A stretch of DNA of 64,000 nt from Galeopsis tetrahit (taxonomy: Eukaryota > Streptophyta > Magnoliopsida > Lamiales > Lamiaceae). Below are positions 50,104 to 60,559 of this stretch, in pieces. A program made the translations under genes and the position numbers. Below the pieces are notes generated by a model that saw only the letters and a list, made by a program, of their open reading frames with translations, had not been told where the DNA came from and searched no databases. The stretch's first letter is position 1; each line of letters begins with the position of its first letter. The stretch covers positions 88,831,182 to 88,895,181 of the forward strand of contig OY776127.1 in the NCBI GenBank assembly GCA_963675135.1, read 5' to 3'.

Positions 50104-50688
50104 ATGATTCAATCAAATATCCAAAAAATGAACTACTTTACTCCTGAAGATCCATCTATCTTTCCTACCGACTTCAGTTTTATTCAGAGCGACTTACCAG
50201 CATTGCAGTACTTCACCAACTTGCCAAGTCACCAAACCTCATTCCCTGGGATCCATGAATTCTCGCCTAATTCAGCATGCATCAGCAGCAACTCAACCTC
50301 GGACGAAGCAGACGATCATCAGTTCCGGGTGATCGATGAGAGGAAACAGAGGAGAATGATATCGAACAGGGAATCTGCTCGAAGGTCGAGGATGCGTAAA
50401 CAGAGGCATCTTGATGAGCTGTGGTCTCAGGTTCTTCGTCTTAGAAGTGAGAATCATAATCTCCTTGATAAATTAAACCATGTGTCTGACAGTCATGACA
50501 AAGTTGTTCAAGAGAATGCAAAGCTCAAGGAAGAAGCTTCTGATCTTCGCCAAATGCTCACAGATATCCAGATCAGCAATTCCTACACCATTTTCAGAGA
50601 TCTTGATGACATTCCGTGCAACACAGCTCATCTCAGGGCTGAATCTTCTAACCAGTCTGTCACTACTTCAACAAACCTGCTTCACTGA
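50104..50688 (+). CDS. bZIP43: group S basic leucine-zipper transcription factor (bZIP43-like)
   Basis: Intronless nuclear DNA-binding protein of 194 residues, the usual size for small group S plant bZIPs that bind ACGT-core or C-box sites as dimers. The basic region at about residues 79-99 (ERKQRRMISNRESARRSRMR) carries the invariant N-x7-R. The leucine zipper follows at about 103-145, with heptad leucines through DELWSQVLRLRSENHNLLDK and VQENAKLKEEASDLRQM. The DELWSQV signature just after the basic region matches the bZIP42/43/48 clade. The start could be the ATG at 50104 or a second in-frame ATG at 50128 (MNYFTPED). The family often starts close to the latter type of sequence, and I keep the longer form. 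No group S1 sucrose-control uORF is seen. Confidence 0.9.
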   Translation: MIQSNIQKMNYFTPEDPSIFPTDFSFIQSDLPALQYFTNLPSHQTSFPGIHEFSPNSACISSNSTSDEADDHQFRVIDERKQRRMISNRESARRSRMRKQRHLDELWSQVLRLRSENHNLLDKLNHVSDSHDKVVQENAKLKEEASDLRQMLTDIQISNSYTIFRDLDDIPCNTAHLRAESSNQSVTTSTNLLH

Positions 50689-52692
50689 GAGAGAGAGTGA
50701 GAAAGAGGAAGTTTAATTGATTGTTGTCCATTTACTTTGTTTTGTATCAGGGTTGTAATGGTAATCCATGTTTCCTAGGCTAGAATTAAGCAAGCATAAG
50801 TCCAACCAGGCTGTATCTACAAATCATGAATCTGTAAGGACAAGTTTTTTTGGTTCACATCATTGCAAATTCTCAGTTTATCTTCGCCGCATAATTATCC
50901 AACGGTTGATGACAAAACTATTTCGAATAACTATTCCCTGTAGTGTCCAAATCAAAGAACCCATCATTATATTCATCTCTAGATCATCAGATTACCCCAC
51001 CATTAGTCACCTGAGATCAGCAATATATATACAATTTTTTTTAAAACAATACTTTTAATGAAATCCCAAGAGAACATGACACAATATCTTAATTCTTCAT
51101 GGATTCAAGTTCAAAAAACTTATACATATTCAGATATTTAAGTTGGAAAGAGAAGTATACAGTGAGTAGGGGGGTGTATAAAGAAGAAGAAGAAGAAGGT
51201 CGGATGGCCAACAATCTGTTGTTTAGAGCATTATAATAATGGGACAAATGGTGGTGGATAAGCTGGTCATAGTGGCTCATAATTCAAGAGCAGCCATAAG
51301 AAGCAAGACATGAAAAGGATAACCACTACCAATCATCTACTGTTTTTATCTTTTTGTGTGAGGCAACCATCATTTATGCAACTAAAGTATTCCCTACCAA
51401 TTCAGATATCATACAAAAGAAACTATGATTTCAGGTGTTTCTCGCTGTTAATTAAAAAAAAAAATGGCCAGAGAAAAAGACATAGAGGCGAATGCCCCCT
51501 TAAACCCTAAAAACATGGATTTAAAATTTACTTGAATGAATGAGGATAGTGGATATAAAGCTGAAAAGACAATTCGTTTTACCTCGCTACTTCAAATCCC
51601 ACCCAACCCTAATGTTCGTATTCCTTGATCCAGTGCTTCAGTTTGACCGATATACAGTGATTGGGTTTTCGATTATCAGATTTTTTTTTCGATTATTTTA
51701 AAATGAATATCAGTGGGTGATAAACATACATGGAAAATATAAAGTTATCCGGACGCAATAATGAGGCGACACATGGTTTGCGCAAGTCGTGAAGAAAGAC
51801 GGCGGCGGCCACGGTGTTGCTGCGGTGGTGAAGAAATTAGAGGGAGGGAGGGAAGGAAGTCAGGGAAGATTTTTTTTTTTAAAGAGTTAAAAAATAAGGA
51901 AGAAATAACGACTATCATATTTCGTAAAATTAGAGGTAAATTTCTTAATAATTTTTTTAGTATGTAATGAATTTTTATATACATTTAAAAATTTAACCAA
52001 TGCATTTGAACTTGAGCTCGACTCGATTGAATAAATTTAAACATTTGTATTCGATACCGTCTATCATGGTGGTTCGTTCGGCCGGTTAAAAATCTAATTG
52101 TAATTGGATTTTGACGGTTCGATTTTGATTTTTAATTTTGGCAAACCTTTTAATACACAATTCTTTCATTTTCTATGTATAAATTCAAGTTATATACTAT
52201 AGTAATTTTTATTAAATTCTAATAATGTATTTTCCAAAAAAAAAGAGTTAAAACACGAAAAAAAAAACGAGCGAAAACGGACAAAAAAAAAATTGTCGAA
52301 TTCGAAAATCGTTACAGTAATCAACGGTTTGCCAGTTCGATTTCAATTCCAAAGATTTTTCACGGTTATCCATATATAATACGTCTAAAATTAAGCTCGA
52401 GACCGACTTACATAATTAACCGAATTATTCACGGTTATCCATATATAATACGTCTAAAGTTCGTTCTAGTTCGATCTATTTCATCATAATTAACCGAATT
52501 ACATAAGTTTAGAATATATATTTAAAATTGTCAAAATGAAGAGTTGAAAAGGCAAAACCTCAGTAATTTTTAACTAGGCTCCAAAAAAAGGCATTGCAAT
52601 TTACCATCAAGAAAGATATTTTCTCTTATCCCTATGAAACTATGAACAAGACACCATTTTTAGGCAATTAATTACCAACTGAAAACCCAGAA
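50689..52692. other. intergenic region between the bZIP gene and CPN60B4
   Basis: The bZIP 3' UTR occupies the first few hundred bases. A short GC-rich island at about 51770-51870 contains a CGGCGGCGGCC tract unlike its surroundings, but has no supported frame. A 69-bp tandem duplication (CACGGTTATCCATATATAAT...) starts at 52361 and 52430. Confidence 0.55.
52361..52500. repeat. 69-bp imperfect tandem duplication
   Basis: CACGGTTATCCATATATAAT plus ACGTCTAAA occurs at 52361 and 52430. A CATAATTAACCGAATTA block follows in each copy. Confidence 0.8.
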
Positions 52693-55645
52693 ATGGGATG
52701 TTCTTTCAACCCATTTTCTGCAGTTGCCTTCACCAACCAATCAGTTGCCATGAAACCTTCAAATTCTATGTTGAATGCAAAACCTCCGGCTAAGGATATT
52801 TATTTTAATCGTGATGGTTCCACCACTAAAAAACTTGTGGTAATTCTTCCATTTCAATAACTAAATTGGTGTGGATTGTTTAATTTATTACTACATCAGA
52901 AAATGTTTATTTTTTAAAGGCAGGGGTTAATAAGGTTGCAGAAGTGATTGGGGTGACTTTGGGTCCAAAGGGAAGGAATGTGGTGTTGCAGAACAAGTAT
53001 GGACCTCCCAAGATTGTCAACGATGGCGAAACTGTGCTTAAACAGGTTCTATAATACTCACTCCCTCCCCTTGTAAGCTTCCATTTTGCTTTTTGCACCA
53101 AAATTAAGGGGTAGTGGTCAGTTGAGGGTTGAAGAATAGTGAATTTTGTCATTTAATTAAGGAAATGAGAAGATTATGACAGGAGTATTGTTTTCGCTTT
53201 ATTTTCTTGTTGAAATTTAAGATAGGGTGTTTTTGGATGCTGAAATTGATAGCCTAGATGTTGAAATAAATGTGTTATAGTTGAGAAGAAAAATGGTTAT
53301 TAATGATGCTGAAACTTGTTATGGTTACTAGTAAAGATTGAGCTGGATGATCCTGTAGAAAATGTTGGAGTGAAATTAGTGAGGCAAGCTGGAGCTAGAA
53401 CGAATGATCTTGCTGGCGATGGTTGCACCACCTCTATAATTCTTGCTCAGGGTCTTATTGCAGAGGGTGTCAAGGTACGCACAATAAAAAATTTGGTGCT
53501 TAAACTGAATTATAAATGTGACAATGAGAATTTGATCTAGGTGACTGCAGCTGGTGTGAGCCCGATTCAGATCTCACGAGGAATTGTGAAAACGGCTACA
53601 GCTCTTATTTCTGAACTTAAACTCATGTCCAAAGAGGTATTTGGACTTACTAGTCGTCTTTCATCATCTTTTGAGTAATGAAATGGTAATAGGGACTGGA
53701 GAGTATGTTCAGGTTGAGGACCATGAGCTAGTGGATGTTGCTTCAGTTAGTGCTGGAAATGATTGTGCTATCGGGAATATGATTTCTGACGCTATTCTAC
53801 AAGTGGGACGGCAGGGCTTTGTCACCATTCAGAGAGGGAACTATGCTGAAAGCAGTCTTGAGATTGTTGAAGGAATGCAGTTTGATCGTGGGTACTTGTC
53901 TCCGTATTTTGTCACTGATCGACAAAAGAGGACAGTGGAGTTTCACGATTGCAAAGTAGGGAAGTTAGTTCTTGTTTCTCTACTTAATTGTGTTTTATAT
54001 AGACTATGAAGTTGATTTGATTTGATCTTTTTTTGATGCAGGTGTTATTGGTGGACAAGAAAATCACAAATCCAAATGATTTGTTTAAGATACTGGATAA
54101 TGCTGTCAAAGAAAAGTACCCGATTCTTATAGTTGCAGAGGGTATCGAGCAGGAAGCTCTGGCTCCCGTGATAAGGAACAAACTGAGGGGAGTGCTCAAG
54201 GTAGCGGCTATTAAAGCTCCTGCTTTTGGCGAGCGCAAGAGTCACTGTCTGGACGACCTTGCTATCTTGACTGGAGGTGCTAAAACTCGATAATTTTCTT
54301 GAATTTAAAATTAAGGTCTGCACGTATGTGCTTTCATCTTCATTTGCATTGGCAGGAACCGTAATCAGGGATGATATGGGATTGAGTCTTGAAAATGCAC
54401 ACAAAGATATGTTGGGCACTGCTTCTAAAGTCATAGTTACAAAGGACTCCACATTAATATTGACAGATGGAAGCACTAATGAAGCTGTTAAATTTCGCGT
54501 TTCTCAGTTGCAAAGGCTTGTAGAGGTACATCGATCTACAAGCCTGTAATATATGTACTAGAATAAACCATCAAATTGCATGATTCACTTTCTTGTTTTT
54601 ACAGAACACTGAAGAAAAATTTCAAAAGAAAATTATAAATGAACGAATAGCCAGGTTATCAGGCCGTATAGCGTTTGTCCAGGTAAATTTATTTGCCATC
54701 TTTTTCCAATTACGAGCTTAAAAAGGTAAATTATTCATCGACCTTATGACAGGTGGGAGCACAAACGGTGGTTGAATTGAAGGATAAACAACTGAGAGTT
54801 GAAGATGCACTAAATGCAACAAAGGTATCTGAAGTCTGTTTACTGGTCCATCCCTATACTCCGTTTTTATATGTTTGTTTTATCAGGCAGCAATTGAGGA
54901 AGGAGTGGTAGTTGGTGGCGGTTGTTGCCTCCTAAGGCTGTCTACAAAGATTGCTAAGATTAAAGAGCATCTAGACAACGAAGAGCAAAAAGTAATCTAG
55001 GCGTCTGTCTTGTATTATATGCCAAATTTTCAAGTTGTTCGATTACAACCTGATAAGTGTGTATACAGATCGGAGCAGACATATTTAAAAGGGCTTTGGC
55101 TTATCCTGCTAGACAGATTGCCAAAAATGCGGGGGTGAATGGGAATGTTGTTATTGCAAAGGTATAATTATATTCAGAAATCTGAAAATACTTTGCAGTA
55201 AAATAGTTATACTTCATTGGCTAACATTTTTTAAGTTACAACACACACAGATTCTGTCATCAGACGATGTAAGATTTGGTTACAATGCTGCAAGCGACAG
55301 ATACGAAGATCTTATGGCTGCTGGCATTCTTGATCCTACAAAGGTAAATTTTCAAGAAACAGATGATTATATTACAAGACAGCATTTTTACGTTGAACAT
55401 GCAGGTTGTTAGATGTTGCTTGGAACATGCCGCCTCTGTGGCCAAGGTGTTTTTGACAGCTGATGCAGTAGTTGTAGAAATTAAGGAAGAAATGCCCCCG
55501 AGAATCATGAGAAAACCAATGCCAACTTCAGGTAACTAATTTCTGATCTTATCTAGTTGTTGATGTGATTACACTCGAGCAACGAGAAGAATAACTAGCA
55601 TTTGATCTAATTCCAGGTATCGGGCCTCCTAGCATTGGTTTATGA
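52693..55645 (+). CDS. CPN60B4: plastid chaperonin 60 subunit beta 4
   Basis: Group I chaperonin subunit of the chloroplast stroma. In Arabidopsis, CPN60-beta4 joins other alpha and beta subunits and is needed to fold NdhH for the NDH complex. I placed 14 exons: 52693-52839, 52920-53045, 53337-53474, 53541-53636, 53713-53955, 54042-54276, 54356-54525, 54605-54682, 54753-54824, 54887-54991, 55069-55161, 55251-55343, 55405-55531 and 55617-55645. All are in phase, giving 583 residues. The transit peptide is roughly residues 1-33, then KDIYFNRDGS. ATP-site elements: VTLGPKGRNVVLQ, AGDGCTTS (catalytic Asp kept; GDGTTT is the usual form) and LRVEDALNATK (second catalytic Asp), then EEGVVVGGG. The tail (EIKEEMPPRIMRKPMPTSG) resembles beta4 and lacks the GGM-type end of beta1-3, which supports the subtype. 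It is about 28 residues shorter than the Arabidopsis protein. Confidence 0.93.
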
Positions 55646-56810
55646 AACGACGATAGGACACACCATATATGGCTAGAGAAATAGAAAATTCAGACGAGTG
55701 TTGCAAGTGGTCGGGACGCCATATTTTATGATTTTTCGAGTGCAGTTTTTACTATACTGCTAGTGTGATCAAAAGGCCTTTTTTTACATGCAAGTTTTTT
55801 TTTTTAACCAAAATTCAGTCCTGGTAAACTGCCAGAGGAACTGTGGAACATTCAACATTGTGATATGGAAAGGAAGCCCTCAAAGATTATATGAAATATC
55901 TATAAAATTGTGATTCAAGTTTCTATCTCTAAAGAAGTAAGACACCAGTTTTTGTTAATAGTGGATTATTTTTTTCAATTTTTGAAGACTTATCAACTGC
56001 TGCCATTTTCGAGGTGGAGCAACTAGCAATCTACTTGCAGATATGGTTCATTTCACCAAATATATACCACACAGGTTTATTTTTAAACTTTAAATCAAGA
56101 TTGAATGCATACATGGCCACACATCTCTAGGAGGGTGAAAATGACATGAGCTTAAAATAAGATAAATGTGTTGATTCCATTTTCCAAAATTAGCCCATAC
56201 ATCATACAAGTTGTACATTTATTCCAAAATTATAAGGATGTCTATTCCCATATAAATTTATTAGTCAAATCAGGTTCGAATATCTAAACTAACTCAAATT
56301 GAATTCAGAATATGTATCATTAGATAAACACAATTTTTTTAAAAATTATTTTAGGTTGTATTTGGATGGAGGGATTTGATTTTTTTTAAAAAATTATTTT
56401 AGGTTGTGTTTGGATGGAGGGATTTGATTTGAGAAGGTATTTCAAATGAAATGTTTTGAAAAATCCTCTCAATTTTAACTAAAAAAATTATGCTTAGGAT
56501 TTTAAATCCATTAATTTCATTTTTAATCCAAGGGGAGTGGATTTGAATGATGGATTTGAAATCCATAGATCAAATCCCTCCATCCAAACGGGGCCTAGAC
56601 CTTTCAAACAAACAAAATGGACGGCCATAAAAATTGAATTTATTTTGAAAGTGAATATGGGCCGGTAACTCAAGGGAAAAAAAAAGGCCCATTCGCAATT
56701 CATGCTCTTTGGTAGGACCGCACCCTCCCCTCCTTGAACGCGTGTCAATGTCATCCTTCCCAAGAAGATGATTCATGTATAGATATACACGATTGTGTGT
56801 GTATACATAT
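55646..56810. other. intergenic region between CPN60B4 and the small membrane-protein gene
   Basis: CPN60B4 3' UTR, AT-rich spacer and a MITE-like inverted repeat at about 56353-56595. The minus-strand frames at 56494-57027 overlap the real small gene and its promoter and are not supported. Confidence 0.55.
56353..56595. mobile_element. MITE-like inverted-repeat element with a duplicated left end
   Basis: The left end, GGTTGTGTTTGGATGGAGGG, at 56402 is complementary to the right end, CCCTCCATCCAAACGGGGCC, ending about 56595. The left terminus is duplicated in tandem with a 48-bp period (AGGTTGTATTTGG at 56353 and AGGTTGTGTTTGG at 56401). Target duplications are not clear, so the superfamily is unassigned; the ends look hAT- or PIF-like. 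Confidence 0.6.
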
Positions 56811-56815
56811 GAGTT

Positions 56816-56822
56816 GTATAAA
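56816..56822 (+). promoter_or_regulatory. TATA-like box of the small membrane-protein gene
   Basis: TGTATAAACCC lies about 70 bp upstream of the ATG at 56888. This spacing leaves a leader of roughly 40 nt. Confidence 0.4.
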
Positions 56823-56887
56823 CCCACAGAATTATGAAACCCAACCTCAAAGCGAGAAACTCTAGACCTCGTTCATAACGACAAGAA

Positions 56888-57040
56888 ATGGCAATGCTTA
56901 TGGTTGGATTGAGTTTGCAGTGCGTGTTGGACTTCATGGTAGCGGGTGTTTCCCTCATGATTGGCCTCGGATTATTCGCTTTCATTGCTTCAATTTTGTG
57001 TTCCGCGGCTTTCTTCCAAAACGCCAAGGAGATTCCTTAA
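56888..57040 (+). CDS. 50-residue conserved-looking small membrane protein
   Basis: A 51-codon frame opens with MAMLMVGLSLQCVLDFMVAG and closes ILCSAAFFQNAKEIP. It is almost entirely hydrophobic, with one or two membrane segments (about residues 3-20 and 19-42) and a short polar C-terminal tail. I believe similar 50-residue proteins occur across land plants, but no function is known to me. Support for a real gene: good codon structure, an A-rich ATG context (ACAAGAAATGG) and an upstream TATA. There is also a probable 3' UTR intron (donor CACT/gtgagtc near 57069, acceptor TTTTGCAG at 58080) followed by AATAAA near 58102. The splice junction lies about 30 nt after the stop, too close to trigger the usual NMD rule. 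Met1, Met3 and Met5 are all possible starts. Confidence 0.68.
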   Translation: MAMLMVGLSLQCVLDFMVAGVSLMIGLGLFAFIASILCSAAFFQNAKEIP

Positions 57041-58110
57041 TTCATTTCCACCTTAGGGTTTCTGTCACTGTGAGTCAGTATTCTTCTGTTATTGCTTATC
57101 ACGGTTTTTTTTGTTGTTGTTGAGATATGCTGTGAATTATGGTGTTTAAAATCTATATGAACATGTTTTGGAAGGTGAAATTTGTGCTTTGAAGTTTGAA
57201 ATTTAGTGATGATTTTAATCAAAGTCGAGAATACTAGGGAATGGTAGTGAATTTAATTGATCATTGAATCTTGTTTTGATGCCATGTGTCTTAGCATTAA
57301 AGGCAATTCAGGTGTGCTTGGTAAAGTTTATCAAACACCAAAACCAGTGTTTCTATTAGCTTTGGCCTTGAAATAAAGTTATTTTGACCATTTAATCTGC
57401 ATAATATATACTACTGGAGTGAGAATCATCTCCAATGAAAGCTCGTCTTTATAGTGCCAAATGATCAAATACTTGTGTTTAACTTTGTTCATATTTTCTT
57501 GGAGCAGATTTAAGTATTCATCAATTTATTATTTCATAATACTAGTCTATACAGTTGAGGAAGTCTTGCGCGAGATTGGAGACTGTGAGACCAATTATAA
57601 TTTGGGCACGGTGCTTTAACACTCTAGAATAGGTGGGTGTTTATTTGTGCTAATAAAATGGACTGTCTCACGCAAGTCTTTGTCTATGTTGTTTGTTCCC
57701 CATCCATCATGTTGTGCTTCCCTTGATAACATTGTGAGACCTGGAGTGTTATATAACATTAGATCCTTTTAGACATGAACACTGCTTACAGACTGATACA
57801 CATTCGAAATGTTTGGACTTGCGTAATCCTTGTGTACAAGTACAAATGTAAGGTTTAGAAACAATAACTGTGAATGCTTTCTTGGGATCTTTGCAGTTCC
57901 TTTATGAAGCTGCTAGGTCTGATAATCGTTTTTCCTGACACCATTGAGATACTACTAAGTGGTCTTACAAAAAACAACTTTGTACTGTGTTATTCGACTC
58001 TTTGAAGTCATTTGAACTCCCTTGTTATACCGATATTATTTTGAAGTGCTGATGCTTTGTGCGTGCCTCGTATTTTGCAGGTCAATCGTTATCTCAACTA
58101 AAATAAAGCT
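57041..58110 (+). other. 3' UTR and probable 3' UTR intron of the small membrane-protein gene
   Basis: A donor-like CACTGTGAGTC at about 57066-57076 and an acceptor-like TATTTTGCAG ending at 58080 bound an intron of about 1 kb. The following exon carries an AATAAAG polyadenylation-type signal. No coding sequence is seen inside. Confidence 0.45.
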
Positions 58111-58474
58111 GTATTTTCTTGTCTTTCCCTCTGCTTTTATTTTAGTCTCCAAAATGTTGTAGTATCTGAACATGACAAAGTTTTGTATTTGATTATCATT
58201 GTTGTGCTTACTTTTATATTGCGATGATCTTATGAAATCAAGATACTTATCATTTCACGAGGCCACTAATGTTGTTAAGAGAACCGAGCTGCTCGTGAGT
58301 TTGAGCTCGTTAGATACTCGATCTACTACTAACGACGAGATGACTTAAGCTCAACTGGACTCGTTCAGAGCTTTAACTTGGCATGACAAACAAGAAATAA
58401 TTGATGAAAATGAAGATAATTTGTTTTACAAGCTTGTGAGTTTATATGATGATAAATCATTAGAAAACAAACAT

Positions 58475-59032
58475 TTATGTTTTCCTTTTGTGCTTCTTCC
58501 TGGAATACACCATTCCTGTAATGCCATCGGGATCCGCTACGAAGCCCAAAGGCCTATAAAACCCGAGGACTCGGGGCTCCGAATACAAAACGATGTTACT
58601 GATCCCCATGTCTGACAGCTCGTTCACCAATCTCTCCATCACAGCCTTTCCTAGACCAATCCCCTGGAAATTGGGGTCCACCACCACATCCCATATAATC
58701 GCGTTGAACACCCCGTCGCCTGTCGCTCTAGCAAACGCCACAGGCCTTTGGGTTTTCTCGTACTCTACCCACAGCAGTGCGTCGGTGTGCTCCAGAGCTA
58801 CTCGGATCTTTTCCGGGTCTCGCCGAGGGAACCCGACGGCGGCGAATACGGAATTCAGGTGGTCCAGGTTTAAGTTTCCGGCGGTGCGGTGGAAAGTGAA
58901 GCCGCGTGAGGAGAGAGAATCGTCCGACACTGAGAAGTTGGTTGCGGCGGCGGATACGATGGCGGGGCTCCGGAGAGGGGTGGGCTTGTTGAGTGGTAGT
59001 GGGACGGGGATGTGATTATGAAGCAGCATCAT
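58475..59032 (-). CDS. GNAT-family N-acetyltransferase, plastid type
   Basis: Intronless 185-residue acetyltransferase of the plant GNAT1/2/3 (NSI/SNAT-like) lineage, whose Arabidopsis members acetylate protein N-termini and lysines, or serotonin, in plastids. Residues 1 to about 40 are Ser/Ala/Pro-rich, as expected of a transit peptide. The GNAT fold follows: beta strands through LLWVEYEKTQRPVAFARATG, then FNAIIWDVVVDPNFQGIGLG, containing the acetyl-CoA P-loop Q-G-I-G-L-G and KAVMERLV. The C-terminal VLYSEPRVLGFYRPLGFVAD then PDGITGM motif is shared with NSI-type enzymes. Its short, single-exon form suggests the GNAT3-like subgroup, but I cannot assign a paralogue. There are two adjacent starts (59032 and 59029). 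It converges with the small membrane-protein gene. Confidence 0.85.
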   Translation of the reverse strand: MMLLHNHIPVPLPLNKPTPLRSPAIVSAAATNFSVSDDSLSSRGFTFHRTAGNLNLDHLNSVFAAVGFPRRDPEKIRVALEHTDALLWVEYEKTQRPVAFARATGDGVFNAIIWDVVVDPNFQGIGLGKAVMERLVNELSDMGISNIVLYSEPRVLGFYRPLGFVADPDGITGMVYSRKKHKRKT

Positions 59033-60169
59033 TTCCCTTTTTTTGTTTTATTGTACTAGTAATAGTATATTTATTAATATACTATGATATTTGGATATTG
59101 TATTTTCTAGCTTGTGGTTTTCATGTTGCCATGTCTCCCCTCCTTTTCTTTTTCTTTTTTTGGGGTTGCCACTAATACGTCAGAATAAATAAATTATTGA
59201 AAACACACATTATTTGCCTAGATTGAGAAATTTAAAGAGAAAAAATGTTAACAGATTATTTAAAAAATCAAATTGAATTATTGGGAAAATGAATAAAATA
59301 CTTTTAATTAATTGGAATTTGGAACTTTCAACTGGTTTTTTGTTTTGTTTTAATTAATTAATTAATAATGCTATGAGCCAAATCAAAAAAGGCCAAAATC
59401 TTTCTAGATCCCAATGGACCCAAAACTTTGAAGATCTTATCAATGGGCCTCTACTTTGTATTGCTGGCCCATATTGATTCCTTATGTTCTGGGGGACTAG
59501 AGTTTATAATCTCAAGTATGCACATGAATTATAGTTAATTTGGCATTTCTAATTTATCAAAAAAAAAAAAAAAAATTGGCATTTCTAAAGTGCATTTTTA
59601 ATTAATTTTTCATCACATAAATACTTTTAATACATAGGTTTACAAAGCCCCAGCTCAATATTAGTTCAAAGGTTAGCTTCAGAGTTTCATCATTATTCAT
59701 TACTCAAATACGGAGTATAATTTATCTATATAAAATACTTTTCAGTCCAAACTTAATAAATTTTATTTTATTTTTAGTCCGTTCAAACTTAATATGCACA
59801 CTTTTATAAATGAAAATATTTATTCGCTCAATACACTAATATACCCTTCACTTTTTACTTTATAAATAAATCACCAATACTTCTTAAAGCCCAAAGTAAT
59901 CATACTTATTAACTTTGTAAGAGGAAAGTAACAGTTTTGATTAAAATATGATCTTGGGTTCTTTATGGAGCCTCATTTCAGTATAAATGTACAAAAGTAG
60001 ACCTCATAATACGAGCATAGACTGAAAATCAAAATCATCATACATAATACACATTTAAGCATAAGAATCTATTACAAATTTGAAGATTTGTTTCCAACAC
60101 CTCCATCTTTAATTCTTGAAGAGGCAGGGCATCAAGAAACTTGAAAACTCCATATTTGGGCCCTGAAAG
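59033..60169. other. intergenic region between the GNAT and SOFL genes
   Basis: GNAT promoter/leader on the right of that gene and SOFL 3' UTR on the far side. AT-rich, with no supported gene. A poly(A) run lies near 59560. Confidence 0.6.
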
Positions 60170-60493
60170 TCACCTTTTTTTGGATGTAGCAGCAGTAAAA
60201 GCCTTGTCTTTTGGTGTTGCCTTTTTCTTGTTATGATGATCATGTTTTTTCTTCATTTCCTGCTGCTGCTGCTTCTCTTTCTGTTTTCTTCTCTCATTCT
60301 TGTATTGATTACTCGGACCAGATGATGCATCAGACACCATTGAATCGTCGCTTTCAACGTCTTCCTTGTGCTCGTTTCTGCCACGATCTTCGTCATCCTC
60401 GTTTTGTGGTGAAGCTATTATGTAAGCCGTCCACCCCGACTCGTTGCCACTCCTCCAGTCATCAGTGCCTTCAGTATGATCACAACAACTCAT
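60170..60493 (-). CDS. SOFL: SOB FIVE-LIKE (SOFL) family protein
   Basis: Small plant-specific regulator. Arabidopsis SOB5 and SOFL1/2 raise active cytokinin levels; their biochemical activity is unknown. I start at the ATG at 60493 (MSCCDHTEGTDDW), giving 107 residues in one exon. An in-frame upstream ATG at 60556 would add 21 mostly hydrophobic residues, not typical of the family. Both family signatures are present: motif A as SGNESGWTAYI (usual form SSGCESGWTLYL; the Cys is Asn here) at about residues 15-25, and motif B as DDSMVSDASSGP at about 47-58. The rest is a basic, Lys/Gln/His-rich tail (KQKEKQQQQEMKKKHDHH) that may direct nuclear entry. Confidence 0.85.
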   Translation of the reverse strand: MSCCDHTEGTDDWRSGNESGWTAYIIASPQNEDDEDRGRNEHKEDVESDDSMVSDASSGPSNQYKNERRKQKEKQQQQEMKKKHDHHNKKKATPKDKAFTAATSKKR

Positions 60494-60559
60494 TGTTAGT
60501 AAACAAGTATAAAAAATAAGTAATCTTGAAATATATATGTAGTGTACTATACTCATTGA

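Noticed and set aside
51745..51984. GC-rich island with open frames on both strands
   Set aside because: Simple Arg/Gly-type triplet runs with no domain or splice sites. It may be a gene scrap but cannot be supported.
56494..57027. Overlapping minus-strand frames of 84-89 codons
   Set aside because: Antisense to the small membrane-protein gene and the MITE-like repeat, and no family resemblance.
58593..59015. 140-codon plus-strand frame
   Set aside because: Exact antisense shadow of the GNAT coding exon.
60170..60556. Longer SOFL start at 60556
   Set aside because: The added 21 residues are hydrophobic and unlike SOFL N-termini; the ATG at 60493 fits better.
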